Shown here: in pieces, positions 25,302 through 33,288 of the stretch
Numbering within the stretch: the first letter of the stretch is position 1
Layout of the letters: the number at the start of each line of letters is the position of its first letter
The notes under the pieces: model-generated
Databases searched by the model: none
What the model saw: the letters and a program-made list of their open reading frames with translations, nothing else
Told to the model about the DNA's origin: nothing
Made by a program: the position numbers and the translations under genes
From: CAZSBB01 sp964605235
GTDB lineage: Bacteria; Planctomycetota; Phycisphaerae; Phycisphaerales; Phycisphaeraceae
Reading direction: 5' to 3'
NCBI GenBank assembly: GCA_964605235.1
Contig: CAZSBB010000038.1
Span: 1 to 61,924 of the forward strand
Length of the DNA stretch: 61,924 bases

Positions 25302-26162
25302 ATGACCGCCCCGGCCGCATCCGAACCTGACCAGCCGCTCGACGTCCCGGCGACAGCACTGCCCACCGCGCCGGAGTTGCCGCGCCCGCTTGGGCCGGTC
25401 CTGCCCCGCTACAAACTGACCGTCGCCTACGACGGCACGCTGTTCCACGGCTGGCAGCGGCAGACGGATACGCAGGGTCAACCGCTGCGCACCGTGCAGG
25501 GCGAACTGGAACTGGCGCTCATGCGCCTGCTGCGCCAACCGGTGGCGGTGCGCGGCGCCAGCCGCACCGACAGCGGCGTGCATGCTTTGGGGCAATCGGT
25601 GCAGATGGATGTGATTTCACCCGTGCCGCTGGCGCGTCTGGCGCAGGCGGTCAACAGTCGGCTGCCCGATGATCTGGAAGTGATGAGCGTCGAACTGGCG
25701 CCGCCGGGCTGGGACGTGCTGCGCGATGTGGAGAGCAAGCAGTACCGCTATCGCCTGTACGCCAGCGTGCACAAGCCGCTGGCGCAGCGGAATTACGTCT
25801 TTCACTGCTGGACCCCGCTGGACCTGGCGCCGATGCGCGACGCGGCGGCGCGGCTGGTGGGCACGCACGACTTTGGCGGGTTGGCGGCGGCGGGGCACGG
25901 CCGGGCGTCGACCGTGCGCACCATTCATGACTGTCGCGTGGAAACGGCCGGGCTGGAGGTGCACATTGTCGTCGCCGGCGATGGCTTCCTCTACAACATG
26001 GTGCGCATTCTGGCGGGCACGCTGGTGGAAGTCGGCCGGGGACGTTTTGCCCCCAGCGTCATCGACGACATCCTGCGCACCGCCGACCGTCGCCTGGCAG
26101 GACCGACGTTGCCGCCCAATGGTCTGTGGCTGGAGTGGATCCGTTACCGCAGCATCTCGTAG
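25302..26162 (+). CDS. truA: tRNA pseudouridine synthase A
   Basis: 286 aa. Isomerises U38-U40 in the anticodon stem. YKLTVAYDGTLFHGWQRQ begins the domain after a 35-residue Pro/Ala tail; the catalytic Asp90 is in ASRTDSGVHALGQ; the C-terminal block GDGFLYNMVRILAGTLVEVGRGR is typical. Full length for the family. The TAG stop lies at the edge of a GGTCCGGGC repeat. Confidence 0.95.
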   Translation: MTAPAASEPDQPLDVPATALPTAPELPRPLGPVLPRYKLTVAYDGTLFHGWQRQTDTQGQPLRTVQGELELALMRLLRQPVAVRGASRTDSGVHALGQSVQMDVISPVPLARLAQAVNSRLPDDLEVMSVELAPPGWDVLRDVESKQYRYRLYASVHKPLAQRNYVFHCWTPLDLAPMRDAAARLVGTHDFGGLAAAGHGRASTVRTIHDCRVETAGLEVHIVVAGDGFLYNMVRILAGTLVEVGRGRFAPSVIDDILRTADRRLAGPTLPPNGLWLEWIRYRSIS

Positions 26163-26225
26163 GTCCGGGCTCGCCCGAGCAGGTGTGGCGCAACGGGTAT
26201 TCGTGTCCGGGCCAGCCCGGACCTG
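26162..26225. repeat. GTCCGGGC dispersed repeat
   Basis: Left end GGTCCGGGCTCGCCCG, right end TGTCCGGGCCAGCCCGGACC. A second copy in opposite order lies at 31980-32047. The repeat starts at the truA stop codon. Confidence 0.75.
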
Positions 26226-26255
26226 CAAAGAGCTGGCCCACATGCCGTAGTGACA

Positions 26256-26305
26256 ACTCCAGGGGCAACTGCGGGGGCGACTCCGGGGGCAACTTCCGGG
26301 GGTAT
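26256..26305. repeat. ACTCCGGGGGCA short tandem repeat
   Basis: Four imperfect 12 bp units (CAACTGCGGGGG, CGACTCCGGGGG, CAACTTCCGGGGG) in the intergenic space before the UDP-sugar dehydrogenase gene; member of the CCCCCGGAAGT family. Confidence 0.75.
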
Positions 26306-26460
26306 CATGTGTTTCTGGCGTGATGATCCAGGGTTGTCGCGCCGGGGTCGCGTAGCGGTCTTTTTCGCGTCAATGACTTGCCGCGCGGCAATTCGATGGT
26401 CTATTTGTCGCGTGTCCACGCTCCGCCTGCGCGCTTGCGGGCGTTTTGAGGAGGCCTCCC

Positions 26461-27771
26461 TTGTCGCTGCGTGAAAAGATCGCCAACAAAACCGCCGTCG
26501 TCGGCGTCATCGGTCTGGGTTACGTCGGCCTGCCGCTGATTCGCACCTTCTGGCAGGGCGGTTATCCGGTCCTGGGCTTCGACATTGATCCCGCCAAGAT
26601 CGACCTCATCCACCAGGGGAAGAATTACCTCAAGCACCTGGGCGCGGACTTCATCTCCGAGATGTCCGCCAGCGACCGCTTCGACGCCACCAGCGATTTC
26701 GATCGTTTGGCGGAGGCGGATGCGGTGATCTCCTGCGTGCCCACCCCGCTGGGCGTGCACCTGGAGCCGGACCTGAGCTATGTGGAGAACACCACCGATG
26801 AAGTCGCCAAGCGGCTGCGTCCCCAGCAACTGGTGGTGCTCGAATCGACGACCTATCCGCGCACCACGCGCGATGTGATGCTGCCGCGCCTGGAAGCCAG
26901 GGGCCTCAAGTGCGGCACGGATTTTTATGTCGCCTACTCGCCCGAGCGCGAGGACCCGGGCCGCAAGGACTTCAACACCCAGTCGATCCCCAAACTGGTC
27001 GGCGGCATCGACCCGATCAGCGGCGAACTGGCGGTCAACCTTTACAGCAGCGTGCTCAAGAAAGTCATTCCCGTCAGCACTGCCGAGGTCGCCGAGAGCG
27101 CCAAGCTGCTCGAGAACATCTATCGCTCGGTGAACATCGCCCTGGTCAATGAAATGAAAGTGGTGCTGGGCGCCATGGGCATCGACATCTGGGAAGTGAT
27201 TGACGCCGCCGCCACCAAGCCGTTCGGCTTCCAGGCGTTCTACCCCGGCCCGGGCCTGGGCGGCCACTGCATTCCCATCGACCCCTACTACCTGACCTGG
27301 AAAGCCCGCGAAGTCGGCCACGTCACCCGCTTCATCGAACTCGCTGGCGAAGTCAATCGCCACATGCCCGACTACGTGGTGCAGCAGACCGCGCTGGCGC
27401 TCAACCACCGCCGGCTGAGCGTGGCGGGCAGCCGGATTCTCGTGCTGGGGCTGGCGTACAAACCCAACGTCGACGACATCCGCGAAAGCCCCAGCTTCGA
27501 AATCATCGAAAAGCTCCAGGCCCTGGGCGCCCAGGTGGACTACAACGACCCGCACGTCCCCGCCACCCACAAGATGCGGCATCACAATCTGCAGATGCAC
27601 AGCGTGGAACTGAACGAAAAGACGCTCGCCAGTTATGCCGCCGTGGTGATCGCCACCAACCACGAAGCCTACGACTGGAACCTCATCGCCCAGCACGCCA
27701 AGCTGGTCATCGACAGCCGCGGCGCGCTGCGCAAGTACGCCGGCAAGCGCGACCACATTGTGGGCGCGTGA
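26461..27771 (+). CDS. UDP-sugar 6-dehydrogenase (UDP-GlcNAc/UDP-ManNAc dehydrogenase type)
   Basis: 436 aa. Oxidises C6 of a UDP-hexosamine or UDP-hexose with two NAD+ to a uronic acid, supplying surface polysaccharide synthesis. Rossmann motif VIGLGYVGLPL near the start, central KLLENIYRSVNIALVNEMK, and catalytic Cys270 in GPGLGGHCIPIDPYYL. GGHCIPIDP and the overall sequence favour the WbpA/WbpO branch over UDP-glucose dehydrogenase. The start is a TTG at 26461: GAGGAGG at 26448-26454 is well spaced, and no ATG is available. First gene of the polysaccharide region. Confidence 0.9.
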   Translation: MSLREKIANKTAVVGVIGLGYVGLPLIRTFWQGGYPVLGFDIDPAKIDLIHQGKNYLKHLGADFISEMSASDRFDATSDFDRLAEADAVISCVPTPLGVHLEPDLSYVENTTDEVAKRLRPQQLVVLESTTYPRTTRDVMLPRLEARGLKCGTDFYVAYSPEREDPGRKDFNTQSIPKLVGGIDPISGELAVNLYSSVLKKVIPVSTAEVAESAKLLENIYRSVNIALVNEMKVVLGAMGIDIWEVIDAAATKPFGFQAFYPGPGLGGHCIPIDPYYLTWKAREVGHVTRFIELAGEVNRHMPDYVVQQTALALNHRRLSVAGSRILVLGLAYKPNVDDIRESPSFEIIEKLQALGAQVDYNDPHVPATHKMRHHNLQMHSVELNEKTLASYAAVVIATNHEAYDWNLIAQHAKLVIDSRGALRKYAGKRDHIVGA

Positions 27772-28053
27772 ATGCTGGCCAGAAAACGCATGCAGCGATT
27801 GACGCTTATTCTGGATGATGACGTCACGCAATGGGTCCGGTTGTGTGCAGCCAGGCGCGGCGTCAGCGTGGCGGATTTCGTGGGAGAACTGCTCCGTGAG
27901 CACTGGCAACACGAGCGGGGGTACGAGCAGGCGCTGACAAGTTACGTCTCCCGCAACCCTCGGAAGCTCAAGCAATCCGGTCGGTATCCGAATCGCGCCC
28001 AACTCCATGAGCGAGGTGCGTCTCGCCCTCACGCGAATCCCACAGACGATTGA
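27772..28053 (+). CDS. ribbon-helix-helix (CopG/VapB-like) antitoxin-type protein
   Basis: 93 aa. RLTLILDDDVTQWVRLCAARRGVSVADFVGELLREH is a ribbon-helix-helix DNA-binding module, and the tail SGRYPNRAQLHERG resembles the toxin-binding tail of VapB-type antitoxins. The ATG follows the previous stop directly (TGAATG), implying translational coupling to the dehydrogenase. No toxin gene follows: the next gene is rfbB on the other strand, 22 bp away. An internal ATG at 27790 gives a more typical start. Confidence 0.72.
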   Translation: MLARKRMQRLTLILDDDVTQWVRLCAARRGVSVADFVGELLREHWQHERGYEQALTSYVSRNPRKLKQSGRYPNRAQLHERGASRPHANPTDD

Positions 28054-28074
28054 CAGACGTGAACCGCATTCGGC

Positions 28075-29115
28075 TCACCGCCCGCCATACTGCTGCTGGT
28101 AGTACGCGCGGTACGCGCCGCTCTTGACCCGGCGCCACCACTGCTCGTTCTCCACGTACCAGCGGACGGTCTGCTCCAGTGCGCCGGGCCAGGCGGAGCG
28201 GGTCGGCTGCCAGCCCAGCTCCCGGCGGATTTTGCTGGCGTCGATGGCGTAGCGGCGGTCGTGGCCCAGGCGGTCCTTCACGTAGCGGATGCGTTCGGCG
28301 CCCACGTTCATCGCCGCCAGGATCATGTGGGTCAGTTCGAGATTGCTGCGTTCGTTGTTGCCGCCGATGTTGTACACCTCCCCGGCCGCGCCTTTTTCCA
28401 GCACGGTCAGCACCGCCTCGCAGTGGTCCAGCACATGCAGCCAGTCGCGCACATTCCGCCCGTCGCCGTACAGCGGCACCTGCTGGCCTTCGATCAGGTT
28501 GGTGACGAACAGCGGAATGACTTTCTCGGGGAACTGGTAGGGTCCAAAGTTGTTCGAGCAGCGGGTGATGCTGGCGTTGAAGCCGAAGGTGTGGCACGCC
28601 GCCGCCACCAGCAGGTCGCTGCTGGCTTTGCTCGCCGAGTAGGGGCTGTGGGCGTTGATGGGCGTGTCCTCGGTGAACAGCAGCTCGGGCTGATCCAGCG
28701 GGAGATCGCCATACACCTCATCGGTGCTGACATGCACGAAGCGGTGGTCGGGCTGGTCCTTCCACACCCGCCGGGCGGCATCGAGCAGCACCTGGGTGCC
28801 CAGAATATTGCTCTCGACGAACGGCCGACTGTCGATGATCGAGCGATCGACATGACTCTCGGCGGCAAAATGCACCACGGCATCACACTCGGCGAGCAGC
28901 GGCTCGATGACCTGCGCGTCGCGGATGTCGCCGCGCACGAAGCGATAGCGCGGGTCGTCCTGCACGTCGGCAAGGTTTTCGAGATTGCCCGAGTAGGTCA
29001 GCGCGTCGAGGTTGGTCACGCGCAGGCTGGCGCGCTGGCTCAGGGCGAAGCGCACGAAGTTGGAGCCGATGAAACCGCTGCCGCCGGTGACCAGGACATG
29101 AGTGGGATGAAACAT
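28075..29115 (-). CDS. rfbB: dTDP-glucose 4,6-dehydratase
   Basis: 346 aa. Second enzyme of dTDP-L-rhamnose synthesis. Extended short-chain dehydrogenase fold: VTGGSGFIGSNFVRF binds NAD+, HVSTDEVYGDLP carries the Thr-Asp-Glu active-site triad, YSASKAS holds the YxxxK pair, and RCSNNFGPYQFPEK is diagnostic for RmlB. The start at 29115 (MFHPTHVLV) removes a long upstream frame that reads through a CACAGAG repeat. Last gene of the minus-strand order rfbA-rfbC-rfbD-rfbB. Confidence 0.95.
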   Translation of the reverse strand: MFHPTHVLVTGGSGFIGSNFVRFALSQRASLRVTNLDALTYSGNLENLADVQDDPRYRFVRGDIRDAQVIEPLLAECDAVVHFAAESHVDRSIIDSRPFVESNILGTQVLLDAARRVWKDQPDHRFVHVSTDEVYGDLPLDQPELLFTEDTPINAHSPYSASKASSDLLVAAACHTFGFNASITRCSNNFGPYQFPEKVIPLFVTNLIEGQQVPLYGDGRNVRDWLHVLDHCEAVLTVLEKGAAGEVYNIGGNNERSNLELTHMILAAMNVGAERIRYVKDRLGHDRRYAIDASKIRRELGWQPTRSAWPGALEQTVRWYVENEQWWRRVKSGAYRAYYQQQYGGR

Positions 29116-29153
29116 GGGCGAGATCCTGTGCAGGTCGAAAATCAACAGCAAGA

Positions 29154-29267
29154 TAACCACAGAGGCACAGAGGACACGGAGGGAAATGCTGAGCCATCCT
29201 GGTCGCGCTGTTGTTTCAGAGCATATTTGGTGAAATCTCTCTGTGCTCTCTGTGTCTCTGTGGTGAA
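29154..29267. repeat. CACAGAG-family inverted-repeat element
   Basis: Arms AACCACAGAGGCACAGAGG and CTCTGTGTCTCTGTGGTGA. Inserted between rfbB and rfbD inside the rhamnose operon, whose other genes overlap or are close. Confidence 0.88.
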
Positions 29268-29273
29268 AACCGC

Positions 29274-30122
29274 TTACGGTTTTGCGGCATCCGCCAGCGC
29301 CTGAGCGAGATTGTGCTGCCACGGCGGCATGGGGCCCAGCAGGTTCACAGTGTCCGTCAGGTCCAGCACGCTGTACGCCGGGCGCGGCGCGGGGCGGGGG
29401 AACTGGGCAGTAGTGCAGGGCAGGATGCGTGCCGGTGCATGGCTCAGTCGCGCGATTTCGCCGGCAAACTCCCACCAGGAACACTGGCCCCCGTCGGTGA
29501 CATGCAGGATGCCGCGGGCGTCATGTTCGAGCAGACGCAGCGACGCGGCCGCGAGGTGGCGAGATTCAGTGGGCCTGCCGCGCTGGTCGTTGACCACATT
29601 GAGCACCGGCAGCTTGCGCGCCAGATCACGAATCGTCAGCACGAAGTTTTTGCCCCACGGCGCGTACAGCCAACTGGTGCGCAGGATGAGGTAATCGCAG
29701 TTGGATTCCACGATCAGCTCTTCCGCCAGCGCCTTGCCGCGCCCGTAAGCACTGACCGGCCGGCGCGGCGCGTCGGTGGGATACGGCGTCTGGGCGTTGC
29801 CGTCGAACACGTAATCGCTGCTGTAGTGAATCAGCACAGCGCCGATCTCCCGGCAGCGCTGCGCCAGTTGTCCCGGCCCGGTGGCGTTGATGCGGGTGGC
29901 GAGGGTTTCCTCGGTTTCGCAGCCATCGACATTGGTGTAAGCAGCGCAGTTGACCACCACGCGGAAACGCCGATCCAGCGGCGGGGGAGCAGTGAGATCA
30001 AACTCCGCATGGCTGGGAGCGGTGAAGGCGATGCCGTGCACCGTGAGCAATTCGCGCCACGCCCGGCCGAGCATGCCGCTGCCGCCCAGAAGCAGAATGG
30101 GACCAGCCGCCGGCGAACTCAT
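29274..30122 (-). CDS. rfbD: dTDP-4-dehydrorhamnose reductase
   Basis: 282 aa. NAD(P)H-dependent last step of dTDP-L-rhamnose synthesis. LLLGGSGMLGRAWRELL binds the cofactor, VVNCAAYTNVDGCE is the RmlD signature, HYSSDYVFDG carries the Ser/Thr, and YGRGKALAEE holds the YxxxK catalytic pair. Full length. Overlaps the epimerase gene by 4 bp (ATGA), so the two are coupled. Confidence 0.93.
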   Translation of the reverse strand: MSSPAAGPILLLGGSGMLGRAWRELLTVHGIAFTAPSHAEFDLTAPPPLDRRFRVVVNCAAYTNVDGCETEETLATRINATGPGQLAQRCREIGAVLIHYSSDYVFDGNAQTPYPTDAPRRPVSAYGRGKALAEELIVESNCDYLILRTSWLYAPWGKNFVLTIRDLARKLPVLNVVNDQRGRPTESRHLAAASLRLLEHDARGILHVTDGGQCSWWEFAGEIARLSHAPARILPCTTAQFPRPAPRPAYSVLDLTDTVNLLGPMPPWQHNLAQALADAAKP

Positions 30123-30616
30123 CGGTGCTGCACCTGCCAGGTGAACCCGGGCACGCTGTCAAACGCCCGGCGTTCCTCGTCCGGCTGCCTGGGGTCGTAA
30201 GCATGGGTCACGTAGTACCACATCAGCGCCGTCTCCGGCCCCGCCGTCGCCACGCCGTGCCACAGCGTGGGGGGAATGATGACGATCAGCGGCTTCATCA
30301 CGCCGACCACCGCCTGCCAAAGCTGGCCATCGCTTTCGCGCAGCACGCCCACGCGGATGTGGCCTTGCAGACACATCCAGAAGTCGGTCTGTTTCTGATG
30401 CCGATGCCACGCCTTGACCGTGCCCGGATACACCGCGGAAAAGTTGACCTGACCGGCCGGCCCCATCACGCCCTGCATGAGGTTCATCAGCGACCAGCCG
30501 CGATCATCGGCATACACCGACAGCGGCACCGCCAGCGGAACGCCTTCGCGCAGCGCCTGAGCATGCGCGTCGGCGATGGAAGAGTTGACCTGCGGAATGG
30601 CGATTGGTCCGGGCAT
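30119..30616 (-). CDS. rfbC: dTDP-4-dehydrorhamnose 3,5-epimerase-like protein
   Basis: 165 aa, RmlC-like cupin. Context (between rfbA and rfbD) gives the role of epimerising dTDP-4-keto-6-deoxyglucose at C3 and C5. The usual RGLHYQ motif is replaced by VKAWHRHQKQTDFW, and WHGVATAG replaces the common PxGxAHGF block, so this is the divergent branch. It keeps the His expected to act as base (in AWHRHQ). Could be a related sugar-nucleotide epimerase. Length is slightly short of the standard ~180 aa. Confidence 0.8.
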   Translation of the reverse strand: MPGPIAIPQVNSSIADAHAQALREGVPLAVPLSVYADDRGWSLMNLMQGVMGPAGQVNFSAVYPGTVKAWHRHQKQTDFWMCLQGHIRVGVLRESDGQLWQAVVGVMKPLIVIIPPTLWHGVATAGPETALMWYYVTHAYDPRQPDEERRAFDSVPGFTWQVQHR

Positions 30617-30649
30617 CCGGGAACTCCAGGCAGTGGCAAGTGGTGTGCG

Positions 30650-30686
30650 CCCACGGATCCCCCGGCAGAGCCGGGGGCTAAAGGGG
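30650..30686. repeat. REP-like palindrome CCCCCGGCAGAGCCGGGGGCTAA
   Basis: Perfect 8 bp stem copy between rfbA and rfbC; as RNA it would form a stable hairpin inside the rhamnose operon transcript. Confidence 0.8.
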
Positions 30687-30694
30687 CTATGGAT

Positions 30695-31426
30695 TTACAC
30701 GTGGTTGGCGCCGTCGTTTGCGACGAAGGTGCTGGCGCGGTGGAGGCTCTCGAACGTGCCGGCATCGGTCCACCAGCCGTCGAGGGTGTCGTAGGTCAGG
30801 TCGCCGCGCTGCAGGTAGTAGTTGTTCACATCGGTGATTTCCAGCTCGCCGCGGCCCGAGGGCTTGAGCGTCTGGCACACCTTGAACACATCGGCGTCGT
30901 ACATGTAAATGCCGGTGACGGCGAGATTGGACGGCGGCGCCTTGGGCTTTTCGATGATCTCGACGATCTTGTTTTGCTCATCGAAGCGCGCCACGCCGAA
31001 GCGCTGCGGATCAGGCACTTCCTTGAGCAGAATCTTCGCCCCGCTGCGCTGACTGAAGAAGTCGGCAACTGCCCGGCGGATGTTCTTCTCGATGATGTTG
31101 TCGCCCAGCACGACGGAAATCTTCCCGCCGTCGGCGAACTCCTCGGCGAGCTTGAGCGCGTCGGCGATGCCGCCTTCGCCTTCCTGATAGGCATACTCCA
31201 GGTGCTTGAGCCCCAGGTGCTTGCCGTTCTTGAGCAGCTTGAGGAAGTCCCCCGCGTGCTCGCCGCCGGTGACGATGAGCACCTCGTTGATGCCGGCGTT
31301 GACCAGGCATTCGATGGGGTAATGGATCATCGGCCGATCGTAGACCGGCAGGAGATGCTTGTTGGTGACGAGCGTAAGTGGACGCAGACGGGTGCCTAGA
31401 CCGCCGGCAAGGATGACGCCTTTCAT
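30695..31426 (-). CDS. rfbA: glucose-1-phosphate thymidylyltransferase
   Basis: 243 aa. Makes dTDP-glucose from dTTP and glucose-1-phosphate, the first step to dTDP-rhamnose. KGVILAGGLGTRLRPLT is the nucleotide-binding signature; LLPVYDRPMIHYPIE, VLGDNII and EKPKAPPSNLAVTGIYMYD follow. At 243 aa it lacks the C-terminal helices of the ~290 aa RmlA enzymes, so it belongs to the short class of nucleotidyltransferases. Start at 31426 with GGGAT upstream. First gene of the operon. Confidence 0.92.
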   Translation of the reverse strand: MKGVILAGGLGTRLRPLTLVTNKHLLPVYDRPMIHYPIECLVNAGINEVLIVTGGEHAGDFLKLLKNGKHLGLKHLEYAYQEGEGGIADALKLAEEFADGGKISVVLGDNIIEKNIRRAVADFFSQRSGAKILLKEVPDPQRFGVARFDEQNKIVEIIEKPKAPPSNLAVTGIYMYDADVFKVCQTLKPSGRGELEITDVNNYYLQRGDLTYDTLDGWWTDAGTFESLHRASTFVANDGANHV

Positions 31427-31627
31427 ATCCCTGGATTTCCCTGATGCTGCGAATGACAGACGCCCCCGCCGGCCTGGGCGGGTTTCCTGCAGGAACATTC
31501 TAACTCGCGTTTGGGGGGAGGTCGGGTAATGCCGCGCCGGGAAATTTGCCCGCGCGCCGGGTGGATTGGTTGTTCGGGTTGTGCTGGCGGGGGGAAATTG
31601 GCGGTGCGTGGGCGCTGTGTTGTCTTG

Positions 31628-31743
31628 AACGAGCCGGAAGCGTCAGCGCCGGAAAAGGCGCTCGGTCGCCCTGACGTCAGGTCTTTACCGTGCAGTGCCC
31701 GGCGTCTGTTCGCGTAGCCCGTCGCTCACGCTTCCGGCTCGTT
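31628..31743. repeat. 117 bp inverted-repeat element (AACGAGCCGGAAGCG family)
   Basis: Left arm AACGAGCCGGAAGCGTCAGC, right arm CGCTCACGCTTCCGGCTCGTT. The right arm overlaps the 3' end of the minus-strand small membrane protein gene. The rest of the 300 bp gap between rfbA and that gene shows no reading frame I can support. Confidence 0.88.
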
Positions 31744-31965
31744 GCGCTGGGCGCGACGCACGGCCGCGCGGTAGTTCTCGTTGTCGATCTGCCGCGACCG
31801 GCTGCTGGGGGCGATGGGAATCTGGCTGGCGGGGCGGCGAATGGTCGGCAGGCGCGTGTCGGGCGGACGTCGCCGGCGTCGTTTCATCAGCAGTGCCGTC
31901 ACGACCACCAGCAGGGCGAGCGCGCCCACAACGCCGACCATCAGCCATAACGTGGAATTGTGCAT
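31726..31965 (-). CDS. small single-pass membrane protein
   Basis: 79 aa. One membrane helix (about residues 6-25, LWLMVGVVGALALLVVVTAL) followed by RRRRR and a basic cytoplasmic tail. The last residues NEPEA and the stop codon are encoded by the arm of the dispersed repeat (AACGAGCCGGAAGCGTGA). No family recognised. Start at 31965 gives a normal N-out/C-in topology by the positive-inside rule. Confidence 0.55.
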   Translation of the reverse strand: MHNSTLWLMVGVVGALALLVVVTALLMKRRRRRPPDTRLPTIRRPASQIPIAPSSRSRQIDNENYRAAVRRAQRNEPEA

Positions 31966-31979
31966 CAGGCAGCCGTTTT

Positions 31980-32047
31980 TGTAGGTCCGGGCTGGCCCGG
32001 ACACGAACACCATGGGTGAAACCCTGTCCGGGCGAGCCTGAACCTGC
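31980..32047. repeat. GTCCGGGC dispersed repeat, second copy
   Basis: GTAGGTCCGGGCTGGCCCGG at the left and TGTCCGGGCGAGCCTGAACC at the right; same element as at 26162 in reverse order. Confidence 0.75.
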
Positions 32048-32091
32048 GGGAACAGCCATCTTACCCGACATGCTGGACATCTCCGCTTCGC

Positions 32092-32097
32092 TATCAT
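32092..32097 (+). promoter_or_regulatory. -10 hexamer, leaderless DUF971 gene
   Basis: TATCAT ends 7 nt before the ATG at 32105 and overlaps the alternative upstream ATG at 32096. Confidence 0.5.
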
Positions 32098-32104
32098 GCT
32101 GCCC

Positions 32105-32461
32105 ATGCACGCCCCTGCGACACCCCGGCCCAAGCATCTGGACCTTAAAAAGGACCATGGTCTGACCGTCCAATGGGACGACGGCAAGACCAGCTTCTAT
32201 CCCATCGCCCACCTGCGCCGGATGTCGCCCTCGGCCGACGCCCGACTGCTGCGCGAGCAGATGGCGAAAAACCCGCTGACCGTGCTGCCCAGTTCCATCG
32301 CCAACCACACCGGCCCCATCACGGCGGTCAGCGCGGAGATGGTGGGCAATTACGCCCTGCGCATCGTCTTTTCCGATGGGCACGACACGGGCATCTACAG
32401 TTGGGAATACCTGCGCGCGATTGACCCGGATGCGCCCGCGTCGCCGGCGCGGATGGGGTGA
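32105..32461 (+). CDS. DUF971 (gamma-butyrobetaine hydroxylase-like N-terminal) domain protein
   Basis: 118 aa. The pattern PKHLDLKKDHGLTVQWDDGKTSFYPIAHLRRMSPSADAR and the end YALRIVFSDGHDTGIYSWEYLRAI are the signature of DUF971, the small zinc-binding-like domain also found at the N-terminus of gamma-butyrobetaine hydroxylase and linked in some bacteria to iron-sulfur proteins. It stands alone here. Function unknown in this setting. Confidence 0.85.
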   Translation: MHAPATPRPKHLDLKKDHGLTVQWDDGKTSFYPIAHLRRMSPSADARLLREQMAKNPLTVLPSSIANHTGPITAVSAEMVGNYALRIVFSDGHDTGIYSWEYLRAIDPDAPASPARMG

Positions 32462-32548
32462 GTTGTATGGTGCGCGGCGCTGGGGATGCAGAGGTGCAAG
32501 CGTGGCGCGGGCACGCTGGGCGGTCGGGTGGCGCGGGAGCGCGCAGCC

Positions 32549-33244
32549 TCAACCCCAGCAGTTGTATTTGAGGATGCACCAGATCGCGCGCACGCCGTCT
32601 TTCCAGCCGATTTTCTTGCCTTCCTCGTACGTCCGGCCCGAGTAGCTGATGCCCACTTCATAAATCCGGCAACGCTTGCGGGCGATCTTCGCCGTGATCT
32701 CCGGCTCAAACCCGAAACGGTTCTCGCAGATGGTGATGCTCTGAATGATCTCCCGCCGAAACACCTTGTAACACGTCTCCATGTCGGTCACGTTCAAATC
32801 CGTGAACATGTTCGACAGCAGGGTCAGGAAACGGTTGCCCATGGAGTGCCAGAAGTACAGCACGCGATGGCATTCGCCGCCGGCGAAGCGGGAGCCGAAC
32901 ACCACATCCGCCTTGCCGTCGAGGATCGGCTGGATGAGCTTGGGGTACTCGTGCGGGTCGTACTCCATGTCGGCGTCCTGGATGATGACGATGTCGCCGG
33001 TCGCCGCGGCAAAGCCGGTGCGCAGGGCGGCGCCTTTGCCCTGGTTGACCTCATGCGCCAGCGCCCGCACGCCGTATTCCCTGGCGAGTTCCGCGAGCAC
33101 CGTGGCGGTGTCATCAGTGGAGCAGTCATTGACCAGCACCAGTTCCTTTTCCACGTCGCCAAGCTGCACGCTCAGCACGCGCTCGACGATCTGGCGCAGG
33201 GTTTTTTCCTCGTTGTACACGGGGATGACAATGGACAGTTTCAT
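32549..33244 (-). CDS. family 2 glycosyltransferase (dolichyl-phosphate mannosyltransferase-like)
   Basis: 231 aa. GT-A fold: LSIVIPVYNEEKTLRQIVERV at the start, LVLVNDCSTDDT, NQGKGAALRTGF, and the metal-binding IQDADMEYDP. The closest class transfers a sugar from a nucleotide to a polyprenyl phosphate; no membrane helices follow, as in soluble Dpm1-type enzymes. Start at 33244 with GGGAG upstream. Gene order with the methyltransferase and flippase places it in surface polysaccharide synthesis. Confidence 0.88.
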   Translation of the reverse strand: MKLSIVIPVYNEEKTLRQIVERVLSVQLGDVEKELVLVNDCSTDDTATVLAELAREYGVRALAHEVNQGKGAALRTGFAAATGDIVIIQDADMEYDPHEYPKLIQPILDGKADVVFGSRFAGGECHRVLYFWHSMGNRFLTLLSNMFTDLNVTDMETCYKVFRREIIQSITICENRFGFEPEITAKIARKRCRIYEVGISYSGRTYEEGKKIGWKDGVRAIWCILKYNCWG

Positions 33245-33288
33245 CGCGGTCAGCTCCCTGGGTTGACGCATCCGCGCGCCGGCGGCTC

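Noticed and set aside
26401..28032. 543-codon minus-strand frame opposite the UDP-sugar dehydrogenase
   Set aside because: Third-position GC shadow of a clear gene; amino acid content (His, Arg, Gly, Val-rich) is typical of antisense frames.
28075..29484. 469-codon version of rfbB starting near 29484
   Set aside because: The extension reads through a CACAGAG repeat; MFHPTHVLVTGG at 29115 is the family start.
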